Origin: Streptomyces phaeoluteigriseus
GTDB lineage: Bacteria > Actinomycetota > Actinomycetes > Streptomycetales > Streptomycetaceae
Direction: 5' to 3'
DNA: 64,000 bases
Assembly (NCBI RefSeq): GCF_001896135.2
Contig: NZ_MPOH02000005.1
Location: 442,887 to 506,886, forward strand
This document shows positions 19,631 through 28,183 of this stretch, in pieces. A model generated the notes under the pieces. It was not told where the DNA came from. It ran no database searches and saw only the letters and a program-made list of their open reading frames with translations. The position numbers were made by a program, and so were the translations under genes. Position 1 is the first letter of the stretch. Every line of letters starts with the position of its first letter.

Positions 19631-20748
19631 TGTCGATGCGTCAGACGACACATGACCGCACCCGACCGTCGGCGGTCGGCGGCCCACAGGTGGTGGCGAT
19701 CCAGACGGCCTTCCCGCCGTATCAATACCGGCAGGAAGAGATCCTGGCCGCCCTGGCCAGCACGACGCTGCTGGAGTCCGAGACGGGCCCCCGAGTACTC
19801 CGCAAGATCCAGGCCAGCTCAGGTGTGGAGACCCGCTCGCTGTCCCTGCCGCTGGACAAGCTCGTCGATCTCGCCCGCAGGGAGGACTTCACCGAGCAGA
19901 ACCGCGTCTGGCTCGACACCGCCATGGACCTGGGGGAACGAGCGCTGATCGGCGCGCTGCGCACCGCAGGCATTCAGCCGGAGGAGGTCGACGCGGTGAT
20001 CAGCACCACCGTCACCGGGCTGGCCGTGCCGTCGCTGGAGGCTCGGCTCGCCCACCGGGTAGGGCTACGACCGGACGTCAAACGTATCCCGCTGTTCGGC
20101 AGCGGCTGCGCCGGCGGCGCCGCAGGTCTGGCCCGCCTCCATGACTACCTCCTGGCCCACCCCGACCAAGTGGCCGTCCTGCTCGCCGTGGAACTGTGCA
20201 CCCTGGCCTACCAGCACAAGGACGGCTCCGTGGCGAACATCGTCGCCGGCAGCCTTTTCGGGGACGGCGCGGCCGCCGCCGTGGCCTTCGGAGCCCAGCG
20301 GGACGGCTACCCCGCCGGGCCTGAACTGGTGGACACTCACAGCCTGCTACTCCCCGGCACCGAGGACGTCCTCGGCTGGGACATCGGCTCCCACGGCTTT
20401 CGGATCATGCTGTCGCCCGAGGTCCCGACGCTCACAGAGAAGCACCTGCCCACGGCCGTCCAAGGGCTCCTCGCGCGGCACGCACTGTCGCCGCAGCAGA
20501 TCTCGAGCTGGATCATCCACGGTGGCGGACCGAAGGTCTTCACCGCTGTACAACGAGCCCTGGACCTGCAGCCTGACGCCTTGGAGCTCACCCGGCGCTC
20601 CGTGGCCGAGCGAGGCAACCTTTCGTCCGTCTCCGTACTGGACATCCTGCACGCGGCCATGGAAACACCGCCCCCAGCGAACGCACCCGGACTGGTCGCC
20701 GCCATGGGGCCAGGCTTCGCCATCGAACTGGTCCTCCTCCGCTGGTAG
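19630..20748 (+). CDS. Type III polyketide synthase (chalcone-synthase fold)
   Basis: 372 residues. The catalytic triad is complete: Cys in GSGCAGGAAG near 160, His in WIIHGGGPKV near 297 and Asn in RGNLSSVSVLDIL near 330. GWDIGSHGFRIMLSP and the C-terminal GPGFAIELVLLRW are family signatures. These enzymes extend an acyl starter with malonyl-CoA to alkylpyrones or alkylresorcinols. The neighbouring ACP, KAS, desaturase and ICMT-like methyltransferase point to a long, possibly unsaturated acyl starter and an O-methylated product; BpsA/BpsB of Bacillus is the closest known logic. Confidence 0.92.
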   Translation: MSMRQTTHDRTRPSAVGGPQVVAIQTAFPPYQYRQEEILAALASTTLLESETGPRVLRKIQASSGVETRSLSLPLDKLVDLARREDFTEQNRVWLDTAMDLGERALIGALRTAGIQPEEVDAVISTTVTGLAVPSLEARLAHRVGLRPDVKRIPLFGSGCAGGAAGLARLHDYLLAHPDQVAVLLAVELCTLAYQHKDGSVANIVAGSLFGDGAAAAVAFGAQRDGYPAGPELVDTHSLLLPGTEDVLGWDIGSHGFRIMLSPEVPTLTEKHLPTAVQGLLARHALSPQQISSWIIHGGGPKVFTAVQRALDLQPDALELTRRSVAERGNLSSVSVLDILHAAMETPPPANAPGLVAAMGPGFAIELVLLRW

Positions 20749-20810
20749 GGGACCGCCCCCCACCCGCCACCGCAACCTGCCGACCGCATCACTAGGAAGG
20801 TGTCACGGAC

Positions 20811-21743
20811 GTGCCCGCCATCCCCGCAGACGTACGCATCCTGATCGACCTCGAACCGGTCGTCACCGACGCCCTCGACACGCACTTCCGGACCACCGCC
20901 GACTGGTACCCGCACCAGTACATCCCGTGGAGCCAGGGCCGCGACTACGACGGTCTCCTCGAAGGAGAGCCATGGGACCCCTCCCAGCAGAAACTGAACG
21001 CGGCCGCTCGGGACGGCCTCCTCTACAGCCTGCTCACCGAAGAAAACCTGCCCAGTTACCACCGGGTGATCGGGGAAATGCTGTCACTCGACGGCCCCTG
21101 GGGCGTCTGGGTCAATCGATGGACCATGGAGGAAGCCAGGCACGGCACCGCCATCCGCGACTACCTCGTCGTCACCCGCAATGCCGATCCGGTGCTCTTG
21201 GAGGACGCCCGCACCGCGCATATGCAGAACGGATACGAGATCGACTACCGCGGCGACCTCATCGCCTCCCTGGTCTACGTCACCATCCAGGAACTCGGCA
21301 CCCGCGTCAGCTACCAGGGAATCCGCCGACTGTGCGACGAACCCGTGTGCGGGGCCCTGATGCAACGCATCGCCCACGACGAGAACCGGCACATGCTCTT
21401 CTACCGGACCACCCTCCAGGCGGCTATGCGCATGCACCCCGACCGAACGCTGCAGGCCGCGGCCAAAGTCCTCAAGACATTCCGTCCCCCCGGCCACGCC
21501 GCACCCGGCTTCGGGCGGCTGATCAGCTCCATGGCCAGGTCGGGCATCCTCTCACCGGAGATCTACTACAAGGACGTCGCCCGTCCCTTCGTCCGCATGC
21601 TCGGCGCCCTCGACATCACCGGACTTACACCGGTCGGACAGCAGGCCCAGGAGGAGATCGCCGCCCACATGAAGGAATCAGCGGACCGCGCCGGCAGATA
21701 CCGCGCCCTGGCCGAACGCCTCCACCGACTCGCAACGCGGTAA
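20811..21743 (+). CDS. Acyl-ACP desaturase (diiron, DesA/FA_desaturase_2 family)
   Basis: 310 residues from a GTG with AGGAAGG upstream. Diiron ligand motifs are EENLPSYH near 77, EEARHG near 106 and DENRHMLFY near 189. The spacing and the NRWTMEEARHG sequence match soluble stearoyl-ACP desaturases such as mycobacterial DesA. It would place a double bond in the chain on the cluster ACP. The 62-bp gap after the PKS holds only the RBS, so it belongs to the same operon. Confidence 0.88.
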   Translation: MPAIPADVRILIDLEPVVTDALDTHFRTTADWYPHQYIPWSQGRDYDGLLEGEPWDPSQQKLNAAARDGLLYSLLTEENLPSYHRVIGEMLSLDGPWGVWVNRWTMEEARHGTAIRDYLVVTRNADPVLLEDARTAHMQNGYEIDYRGDLIASLVYVTIQELGTRVSYQGIRRLCDEPVCGALMQRIAHDENRHMLFYRTTLQAAMRMHPDRTLQAAAKVLKTFRPPGHAAPGFGRLISSMARSGILSPEIYYKDVARPFVRMLGALDITGLTPVGQQAQEEIAAHMKESADRAGRYRALAERLHRLATR

Positions 21744-21786
21744 GACGACGGATCTCGCCGTCCGGGCGGGAGAAGGAGGATCCGAC

Positions 21787-22344
21787 ATGTCTCTGGGCTG
21801 GGTAACGATCCCCGTAAGTCTGTTCGTTCTCATGACCGCCGTGGCCGTCGTGCGCCTGATCGAACTGACAACCGCCCGCCGCAACGCGCGATGGGGCATC
21901 GATCGCGGCGGCATCGAGTACGGGCAACGCCACTACCCCGTCATGATCGTCCTTCATGTCTGCCTGCTCGTTGGGACCGTTGCAGAGGTCGTCCTTACTG
22001 ACCGCGCCTTCGTCCCTCTGATCGGCTGGCCGGCACTGGCCGTCCTCATCCTCGTGCAGGTAGGCCGCGCCTGGTGCATGAGGGCGCTCGGCCCTCGATG
22101 GAACACCCGCGTCATCGTCGTGCCCGGACTACTGCCGGTCACTACCGGGCCCTACCGCTGGATCCGGCACCCCAACTACCTCATCGTCCTGTTCGAAGGC
22201 ATCGCCCTGCCCCTCGTCCACACCGCATGGATTACCGCCATGCTCTTCACCATCGCCAACACACCTTGGCTCGTCGTCCGCATCCGCACGGAGAACGCGG
22301 CGCTATGGCCTGCCGTGGGACCAGCGGCTCAGGGCAGCTCGTGA
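21787..22344 (+). CDS. ICMT-family membrane methyltransferase (BpsB-like)
   Basis: 185 residues with a strong AGAAGGAGG site. Four or five hydrophobic helices are visible. The conserved C-terminal SAM-binding part reads TGPYRWIRHPNYLIVLFEG and ends RIRTENAAL. Isoprenylcysteine carboxyl methyltransferase-like proteins beside bacterial type III PKS genes, BpsB for instance, O-methylate alkylpyrones. The last ~12 residues (WPAVGPAAQGSS) look atypical, so the 3' end may be altered. The stop overlaps a GTG at 22341. Confidence 0.85.
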   Translation: MSLGWVTIPVSLFVLMTAVAVVRLIELTTARRNARWGIDRGGIEYGQRHYPVMIVLHVCLLVGTVAEVVLTDRAFVPLIGWPALAVLILVQVGRAWCMRALGPRWNTRVIVVPGLLPVTTGPYRWIRHPNYLIVLFEGIALPLVHTAWITAMLFTIANTPWLVVRIRTENAALWPAVGPAAQGSS

Positions 22345-22598
22345 AGCTGTTCGCCGACCTCGTCGACGGACCCATACTCTTCGCGCTGCGCTTCTCCTAC
22401 CCGCACATCGTCGTGAACGTCGACCGGCGAGGCCCGCGCGCGTGGCCTACGGGATGCGGTCGGCCGCTGGGCGCAGGTCGAACGGACGGGCGCAAGCCGG
22501 GCCCGGATCTCGGGGAGCAGGCCGGCAGTTCAGCGGCGCGCGTAGGCCGGGCGCGAGCAGGCTGGTCAACTCCGAGATTGCCTCGGGGGAAGGCTTGA
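22341..22598 (+). pseudogene. Truncated downstream gene of the lipid operon
   Basis: The GTG at 22341 overlaps the methyltransferase stop (GTGA). It begins VKLFADLVDGPILFALRFSY and then PHIVVNVDRRGP. After about 22440 the reading frame runs antisense over an integrase remnant, so the original gene was cut there. I cannot assign a family from ~33 residues. It shows that the operon once continued. Confidence 0.45.
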
Positions 22599-23015
22599 AG
22601 TAGCAAACGTTTTCCGGCTCCTTGTGCCGGGACTTGGCCATCAGCATCAGCAAGGAGGTGCCCTGCTCACCAAGGTGGGTCAGGGCAGCGTGGCGGTACT
22701 CGTGCAGGTCCCAGCCGGTTCCCGGCCCGCGCCCGGCGGTGTGCTCGTCCAGCAGGGCGCGGGCCTGGCCGTAGGTTCGGTGTCTGGGCACACGTCGTGC
22801 GCGCTGACGATCTTCCCCGGGCGGGTCGGTGGTGCGTGACGACACCGGGCCGCGGATACGGCCCTTGAGCAGGCGGGGCACGAGCCAGGCGGTGCCAGCG
22901 TCCCAGTAGGCGGTCTCCGGACCGTGTGCGGGTTGCCGAGCGAGTTGAGGAAGACGTCGGCCGCCGCGCGGACGGTCAGCGCCTTCTCGGCCGGCAGTTG
23001 TACGACGGCGAGCAC
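22447..23015 (-). pseudogene. Tyrosine recombinase (integrase) pseudogene with internal deletion
   Basis: The minus strand from 23015 gives a clean integrase N-terminus ([13 protein letters not shown], then [16 protein letters not shown]). After a large deletion comes the catalytic end: [20 protein letters not shown], then [13 protein letters not shown] (His...Tyr). The middle, including the first catalytic Arg, is missing. It is a dead integrase and a trace of an older integrated element next to the lipid operon. Confidence 0.7.
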
Positions 23016-23208
23016 CGTATTCCCCCTTGCCGCAGATAACAGGGCCGCTTGTTAGGCCTGGCGACCGTTCCCGCAGGTCGTGATCAGCTGTCCCGCAGGT
23101 AATAGGCGTTATCCATGGAACGACTTCGCACGGGTCCAGCCGCCTACACCCCGTCAGCCGCCCACCAGGGCCGACGGAGGCTTAGCGCCGGTTTTCGTTG
23201 CGATGTCC

Positions 23209-23454
23209 CTATCGAGAAGCGCTCCGGAACTCAGCACGACGATCAGCGTCGACGCCAGGTGACGCGCACGGGCCTGGCGTGACCGGCAGCTCCACAGGGG
23301 CGTCCTCCTGCCCGTCGGTGGTGTGCGGGGGCAGAAGGTCGGTGACGGCGGTACTGATGGCGCCACGGCTGACGTCATGATCGCGGGCAACCGCGGCGAT
23401 CGATCGGCCTTCTGGGTAGTCGGTACGCGCGTCGTCGGTCTTGTTGGCCGCCAC
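23209..23454 (-). pseudogene. Resolvase/HTH-type fragment
   Basis: The minus strand reads EGRSIAAVARDHDVSRGAIS, a helix-turn-helix like the C-terminal DNA-binding domain of serine recombinases or related small Streptomyces HTH proteins. It is followed by DLLPPHTTDGQEDAPVELPV. There is no catalytic domain next to it. Plus-strand frames here show nothing better. Probable mobile-element debris. Confidence 0.4.
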
Positions 23455-23809
23455 GGCCGGGCGGCGTCCGCCTTTGCTGCCGCCGCCTCCGACGACCTGG
23501 AACTGCCCTCCCCACCCATCAGAACCGCACGCACACGGGCAGGTTCCGAGTGTTCGGGCCCCCGGAATCCGAGAACCCGTTCGCTTTCGCCTTCGATGTG
23601 CTGCACCTGGCCGGCACCGACACCACCGCCTGGCCCTACCAGCGCCGCCGCGCTGCCCTCGAGGAACTCTTCAGCAGCCTGCATCTGCCAGCGCCGCAGA
23701 CGCTGTCTCCGTCGACCACCGACCCGGCCACCGCACTCGAGTGGCTGGACTGGACCGCCACCGGCCTGGAAGGGCTGTGCTTCAAACGACAGTGAGGATG
23801 GGTGATGGC

Positions 23810-23990
23810 ACCGTCCGACGGTCTGACTCTCCAAACGACTGACGCTCAAGCTGTCCTTGATGAGAACTGTCGGCTGGCCGGGCGGTGCCGTCTGGCGCGT
23901 GGCCGGCCGGGCTTCTGTGACTTCATAGGAGCCTGGCTAGAGGTCCCATCACTGTCTTGTCCGTCTGCCCGACCGGCTCGTGCCCTCCCG
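23810..23990 (+). ncRNA. IS110 bridge RNA (target and donor loops readable)
   Basis: Non-coding left end of the IS. CAAACGACT (23832-23840) equals the left ligase target plus core, with the target's CT restored. TGAGAA (23861-23866) is the reverse complement of the right flank TTCTCA (25106-25111). ATAGGAGC (23925-23932) equals the right end of the IS (25098-25105). TCACTG (23949-23954) is the reverse complement of the left end CAGTGA (23790-23795). The order target-left, target-right, donor-left, donor-right is that of the IS621 bridge RNA. The RNA ends are my estimate. Confidence 0.75.
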
Positions 23991-24023
23991 TACTCGGCAG
24001 TCGGAAAGGCAGCACAACCCAGC

Positions 24024-25091
24024 ATGGCAGCAGATGAGATAGCGGTGATCGGGGGCGTCGACACCCACACCGACCTCCACCAAGCGGCAGTCATCGACAG
24101 TATCGGCCGGCACCTCGCGACCGAAGCATTCGAGACCACCCCGGACGGTTACAGGCGGCTGTTGAACTGGCTGCGCTCGCATGGCGAGGTCCTCGCGCTC
24201 GGGATGGAGGGCACCGGAGCCTACGGCGCCGAACTCGCCCGCTTCCTGACCGCGCACGGCGTCACGGTGGTGGAGGTTGACCGGCCCGACCGTAAGGCCC
24301 GTCGCACCAATGGCAAGTCCGATCCCGTCGACGCCTACGCGGCCGCGACCGCGGTCCTGTCCGGCCGGGCCACGGGAACTCCAAAGAGCCGCGACGGAAT
24401 CGTGGAGGCGATCCGAGTCCTGCGCGTGACCCGCAAGAGTGCGGTCAAGGCTCGTACCCAGACCATCAACCAGATCCGCACCCTCATCGTCACCGCCCCT
24501 TCCGAAGTACGCGACAAACTGCGCAGCTTGTCCGCACGCGAGTTGATCGACGCCCTCGCCCGTTCCCGTCCCACCGGTGACCTTGGCGCCCCCACCTGCG
24601 CGGTCAGGACAGCACTCCGGCGGCTCGCCCGCCGCTACCAAGTGCTCGACGAGGAGATCAAGGACGCGGACAAGGAGATCGGACCGCTGGTCACCCAGGC
24701 CGCACCCCGGCTCGTCGCGCTGCCCGGGGTTGGCCCCGAAACCGCCGGCCAGCTGCTGACGACCGCGGGTGACAATCCCGACCGGCTCCGCTCAGAAGCA
24801 GCCTTCGCACACCTCTGCGGAGCGGCCCCCGTCCCCGCAAGCTCCGGCCGCACCAACCGCCACCGGCTCAACCGGAGCGGCGACCGCGCGGCCAACAACG
24901 CCTTGCACACGATTGTCCTCGTCCGCATGAAATGCGACCAGCGCACCCAGGAGTACGTCGCCCGACGCACCGCAGAGGGCATGGCCAAAAAGGACATAAT
25001 GCGCTGTCTGAAACGGTTCGTCGCCCGCGAGATCTACCGCCACCTACCTCACGTGATCCACACCTCACGAACCCTCCCACAGACCACTTGA
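24024..25091 (+). CDS. IS110-family DEDD/serine transposase (bridge-RNA recombinase)
   Basis: 355 residues from the ATG at 24024. The RuvC-like domain has VIGGVDTHTD near 8-17, the Glu of GMEGTGAYG near 61 and the Asp pair in NGKSDPVDAYA near 97-101. The Tnp_20 domain has ALPGVGPETAG and PVPASSGRTNRH near 270, whose Ser is the expected nucleophile. No frameshift is seen, so it should be active. It is carried by the IS in the ligase gene and acts with the RNA encoded just upstream. Confidence 0.92.
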   Translation: MAADEIAVIGGVDTHTDLHQAAVIDSIGRHLATEAFETTPDGYRRLLNWLRSHGEVLALGMEGTGAYGAELARFLTAHGVTVVEVDRPDRKARRTNGKSDPVDAYAAATAVLSGRATGTPKSRDGIVEAIRVLRVTRKSAVKARTQTINQIRTLIVTAPSEVRDKLRSLSARELIDALARSRPTGDLGAPTCAVRTALRRLARRYQVLDEEIKDADKEIGPLVTQAAPRLVALPGVGPETAGQLLTTAGDNPDRLRSEAAFAHLCGAAPVPASSGRTNRHRLNRSGDRAANNALHTIVLVRMKCDQRTQEYVARRTAEGMAKKDIMRCLKRFVAREIYRHLPHVIHTSRTLPQTT

Positions 25092-25844
25092 CCATCTATA
25101 GGAGCTTCTCACCGAGCCCTACCGCCCCACCGCCAGGACCTGGCGGAAACACAAGATCCGCGAGACCCACGACGTCATCGTCGGCGCCGTGACCGGCCCG
25201 ACCGGCGCGCCGCGGTCGCTCCTGCTCGGGCGCTATGACGCCGCCGGGCAGCTGGGGTACGTCGGCCGCACTACCACCCTGGCCCAGACCGCTGCCCGTA
25301 CCGTGGCCGGGCACCTGGCTCCGGCCAGGACCGTCGCCACGCACCCGTGGAACGGCTGGACGTTCACCGCTGGGTGGGGCGCCGTGAGGCCTTGGACGTG
25401 ATCCTCGTGCCGCCTGACGTCGTCGTGGAGGTCTCAGGAGACCTCGCACGGGATGCCGCCAGCCGGTGGCGGCATCCCATGCGCTGGCACCCTGTCCGCA
25501 CCGACCTCTCCCCCGAAGACGTTCCCCGCCTGGCGTCACTGCGGGCCCGGATCCGGCTGGCTCACGTGCTGGAGACCGAGACCGGTTACCGCAGCGGCAG
25601 TGTGTTCTGGGCCGAGGAGGGGGACCCGCGCCCGCGGTTCGACTCGGCTTGCACGACGTTGACGCAGCGCCGTGAGGCGAAGGTCGCTGAGCTGGCCGCG
25701 CTGCCGAGCGAGGACGCGAAGTTCCTCGGGCTCGGGCAGGTCGGCGAGGTCCCGGACCCGCCCCGCTGTCCCTGACCGCGCGTCAGGCTTGTCACAGAGA
25801 GCTACTTGTCACTTCGCCGTAGCTTCGGGGAGAACAGGGCCGGG

Positions 25845-26513
25845 TCAGCCCTGCTCCTTCGCCCTCGCCGCGTAGACGGGCACGTACTCCTGGCCGGAGA
25901 CCTCTGCTATTGCCTGCACAATCAGGTCAGAGACAGCCCTTCGGGCACCAGCGTCAGCGGCGGAGTCCTCGTACAGGGAGAGGTCGACGGGCTTGCCGAA
26001 GGTGACCTTGACCTTGGCCGGACGCGGAAGCACGCGCCCGGGGGGCAGGACGCAATCGGTGCCGCTCATGGCCACCGGCACCACGGGCGCGCCGGACTTG
26101 AGAGCCAGCCATGCCACGCCCGTCTTGGCCCGGTAGAGCCGGCCGTCCGGGGAGCGTGTGCCCTCGGGGTAGATACAGAAGACACCGCCGTCCTGCACCA
26201 CCCGAAGACACGCGTCAAGCGAGGCTACCGCCGCCCGTTGGTTCTCGCGGTCAACTGGAACCTGCCCACTGCCCCGCATGAAGGACGAGACGATCCGCGT
26301 CGACCAGGAACCTCCCTCAAAGTACTCCGCCTTCGCCATGAAGGTCACCTGTCGGTCCAGCACCAGCGGCAGGAAGGTGGAGTCCACGATGGACAGGTGG
26401 TTGGACGCGAGAATGACGCCGTTCGACTGCGGCACATTCTCCAGGCCCACGGCTTCGAGCCGCGCCGCGGTACGCAGCACCGGCCCGGTCAGCCGCTTCA
26501 AGTGCTCATACAT
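25845..26513 (-). CDS. 1-acyl-sn-glycerol-3-phosphate acyltransferase (PlsC family)
   Basis: 222 residues from the ATG at 26513 with GAGGAACG upstream. NHLSIVDS near 39 is the catalytic HxxxxD block and YPEGTRS near 114 the glycerol-phosphate-binding block. VPVAMSGTDCVLPP is also typical. It transfers an acyl chain to lysophosphatidate or a related acceptor at the membrane. It follows the stub of an MFS gene on the same strand, so it may share that TetR-controlled transcript. Confidence 0.88.
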   Translation of the reverse strand: MYEHLKRLTGPVLRTAARLEAVGLENVPQSNGVILASNHLSIVDSTFLPLVLDRQVTFMAKAEYFEGGSWSTRIVSSFMRGSGQVPVDRENQRAAVASLDACLRVVQDGGVFCIYPEGTRSPDGRLYRAKTGVAWLALKSGAPVVPVAMSGTDCVLPPGRVLPRPAKVKVTFGKPVDLSLYEDSAADAGARRAVSDLIVQAIAEVSGQEYVPVYAARAKEQG

Positions 26514-26525
26514 CAATTCGTTCCT

Positions 26526-26669
26526 CTATGGGATCTGTGCCGGGCTCGCGGCGAGCGAACGCTGCAGGCTGGGCTGCGCCACCAGCAGAACGGTGCCGTC
26601 CAATGCGACGATCACCGCCCCGGCCACGCTGACGAAAAGCGGGACCGAGCGTGCCTGCCGCCCGGTCAT
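26526..26669 (-). pseudogene. MFS (EmrB/QacA-type) transporter, N-terminal stub
   Basis: It starts at ATG 26669, overlapping the TetR stop (ATGA). It encodes RSVPLFVSVAGAVIVALDGT and LLVAQPSLQRSLAASPAQI, the first membrane helix and loop of DHA2-type drug transporters, then hits a stop after 47 codons just before plsC. The other ~12 helices are gone, so a deletion joined the transporter start to the plsC region. Confidence 0.65.
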
Positions 26670-27277
26670 GAGGCCATCGACCCGAGATGGGCGTCCAGCG
26701 CAGCTTCGATCAACCGGTCGTGACTGTCGCAACCCTCGCCGCCGAGGGCGAGTTGCAGGCTGCCCCAGGACGACAGTTGGGCGATGCCGTGCAGGTTCGC
26801 CCACAGTGCAGCCGCGGTGACTGCCGCCGAAGGCTCCAGCGCCCGTGCCCGGCACCGAGTAACGAGCTCGGTGACGCGCTGAAACATCGGGAGCGTCGCC
26901 TCCCTCAGCCGAGGCCCGTCCGGAGTTCCACTCTGCTTGCCGCTGTCGAGCAGGTCATGACGGAACATCAACTCGAACATGCCGCGCCGCTCCAGTGCGT
27001 AGGTGACGTACACCCGCGCCAGCGCCGCCAACTCATCACGCGGCACGGCAGTCCCTGCCGTGGCTACGGCGGACCGCGCGACCAGCTCCTCGAAGCCTCT
27101 GCGCGCGATGGCCGACAACAGCGCCCGGTGTGTCGGAAAGTAGCGCCGCGGCGCACCGTGCGACACACCTGCCCGGCGGGCGATCTCCCGAAGACCAACC
27201 GAAGCGGTGCCCTCGGACAGCACCAGCTCTACGCCGGCATCGATCAGTCGTTCCCGCAGGGGCCCTTCAACATCCAT
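26666..27277 (-). CDS. TetR-family transcriptional regulator
   Basis: 203 residues. The HTH reads VGLREIARRAGVSHGAPRRY at about 27-46 and is followed by FPTHRALLSAIARRGFEEL. The C-terminal ligand domain is helical. The stop overlaps the MFS stub start, so it once repressed an efflux operon that began with itself. Two operator-like palindromes sit at its own start codon. Confidence 0.9.
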   Translation of the reverse strand: MDVEGPLRERLIDAGVELVLSEGTASVGLREIARRAGVSHGAPRRYFPTHRALLSAIARRGFEELVARSAVATAGTAVPRDELAALARVYVTYALERRGMFELMFRHDLLDSGKQSGTPDGPRLREATLPMFQRVTELVTRCRARALEPSAAVTAAALWANLHGIAQLSSWGSLQLALGGEGCDSHDRLIEAALDAHLGSMAS

Positions 27278-27313
27278 AGACAGTGTCTACCAGACCTCCA
27301 TAGACAGCGTCTA
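27277..27313. promoter_or_regulatory. Twin palindromic operators of the TetR gene
   Basis: TAGACAGTGTCTA at 27277-27289 overlaps the TetR start codon. A near-identical TAGACAGCGTCTA lies at 27301-27313, 24 bp away. Each is an inverted repeat TAGAC...GTCTA. The position fits autorepression and control of the former efflux gene. Confidence 0.7.
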
Positions 27314-27419
27314 CCGGCAACTCATCTGCGCGGGCTGAGCGATGGAGGTCCACGTGGTGCCGTGCGCCGTTTGCTCGGCTGCGATGCGGGCCGAGCCAGG
27401 ACACGGGGTTCAGCTGCCG

Positions 27420-27816
27420 GTCGGGAGAAAGACGGCCACACCGTCATGGGGGGGCGACTGCTGACCGCCACAGGTAGGCGACACCGCCTCGATGGCTATG
27501 ACGGTGACGATGAGATCGAGGAGCATCGTCGAGGCATGGTGAGTGAAAATTGCGGCGCCCTCCTGCGTGAACCAGCTGGCCGGGGCGTCCAGCCCGACGG
27601 CAGGGCGAAGGCCGGCGCTACAGGGAGGGCCTTGACTGCACCGCGTCTGCCGGGCAGGACGCGCCACAGCGCGCCCAGGACGAACCCCGCCACGCCCCCG
27701 GTAGACAGCCAGTAGAAGAGAGCGAGCAGCAGGCCCGGCAGGCCGAACTGGTCGGCAAGGGTGACTTGCCAGGCCTTTCCGCGGACCCGGTCCGCCCAGC
27801 CACCGAGGACAGTCAC
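27420..27816 (-). pseudogene. Small membrane protein gene, frameshifted
   Basis: From 27816: MTVLGGWADRVRGKAWQVTL, then a clear membrane helix (FGLPGLLLALFYWLSTGGVA). Near 27600 the plausible frame changes to give WFTQEGAAIFTHHASTMLLD and then LIVTVIAIEAVSPT, a second helix. No family recognised. The shift may be natural or a consensus error. Confidence 0.35.
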
Positions 27817-27922
27817 GTGGAGGCCCTCGGCCCCGCCAGGATCACCGCCGCGGAGAGCTGGTGACCGACGGCTGCACCGGCCGGGCCGGGAGTGTTGCCC
27901 GCGAGGGTGTGAGTCGCGGCGC

Positions 27923-28183
27923 TCACAGGCGTGTTCGGCGGCGGACGGAGCGGACGCGCAGCGTCAGCGCGGCAGCCAGGAGGATCCAGGCCACGACGCC
28001 GTGCGCCCATGCCGCCTCCTCCCGTGCGGCGCCGACGGAGCCCCAGATCGCCCAGATCGCCAGGACGATGCAGAGAGCGGTCCACGCGATGTCGGCGAGA
28101 CGGGTCTGCAGTTGAGAACGTTGCTTGGTACCGGGTTTCAGATCGCCGAGTCCGGATGCGCCGGGTGTCTCCCGAAGGTTCAT
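27923..28183 (-). CDS. Small two-helix membrane protein
   Basis: 86 residues from the ATG at 28183, which follows AGGAGG and overlaps the stop of the next gene upstream. Two hydrophobic helices, ADIAWTALCIVLAIWAIWG and AHGVVAWILLAAALTL, are separated by a short loop, with a basic C-terminus. It has no enzymatic motif. Coupled to the four-helix protein, the two may form one membrane complex of unknown role. Confidence 0.65.
   Translation of the reverse strand: MNLRETPGASGLGDLKPGTKQRSQLQTRLADIAWTALCIVLAIWAIWGSVGAAREEAAWAHGVVAWILLAAALTLRVRSVRRRTRL

Larger units (their letters stand above)
23790..25104 (+). mobile_element. IS110-family insertion sequence, apparently intact
   Basis: Boundaries come from the interrupted ligase frame: host sequence ends ...TTCAAACGA with junction base C at 23790, and resumes CTTCTCACC at 25105. 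The element is about 1.31 kb with no long terminal inverted repeats or target duplication, as expected for IS110. It has a long 5' non-coding end (233 bp before the transposase) and a 13-bp 3' end after the stop, the IS110-subgroup layout in which the bridge RNA is encoded upstream. Confidence 0.82.
23535..25540 (+). pseudogene. ATP-dependent DNA ligase gene, truncated and interrupted by IS110
   Basis: Left part: FAFDVLHLAGTDTTAWPYQR, RRAALEELF and TATGLEGLCFKR, the nucleotidyltransferase domain including motif IV. Right part, directly after the IS: LLTEPYRPTARTWRKHK, IVGAVTG, SLLLGRYDAAGQLGYVGRT and HPWNGWTF. After one more frameshift near 25380 comes LDVILVPPDVVVEV, then RWRHPMRWHPVRTDLSPEDV (OB fold). 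The adenylation-lysine N-terminus is missing. Joining across the IS restores KRLLTEPYRP in frame, so the insertion is precise. The frame runs on to 25775 with an unidentified tail (RLAHVLETETGYRSGSVFW). Confidence 0.75.

Noticed and set aside
20141..21805. 554-codon plus-strand ORF over the PKS and desaturase genes
   Set aside because: Out of frame with two genes with complete catalytic motifs; its composition is Pro/Arg/Ser noise.
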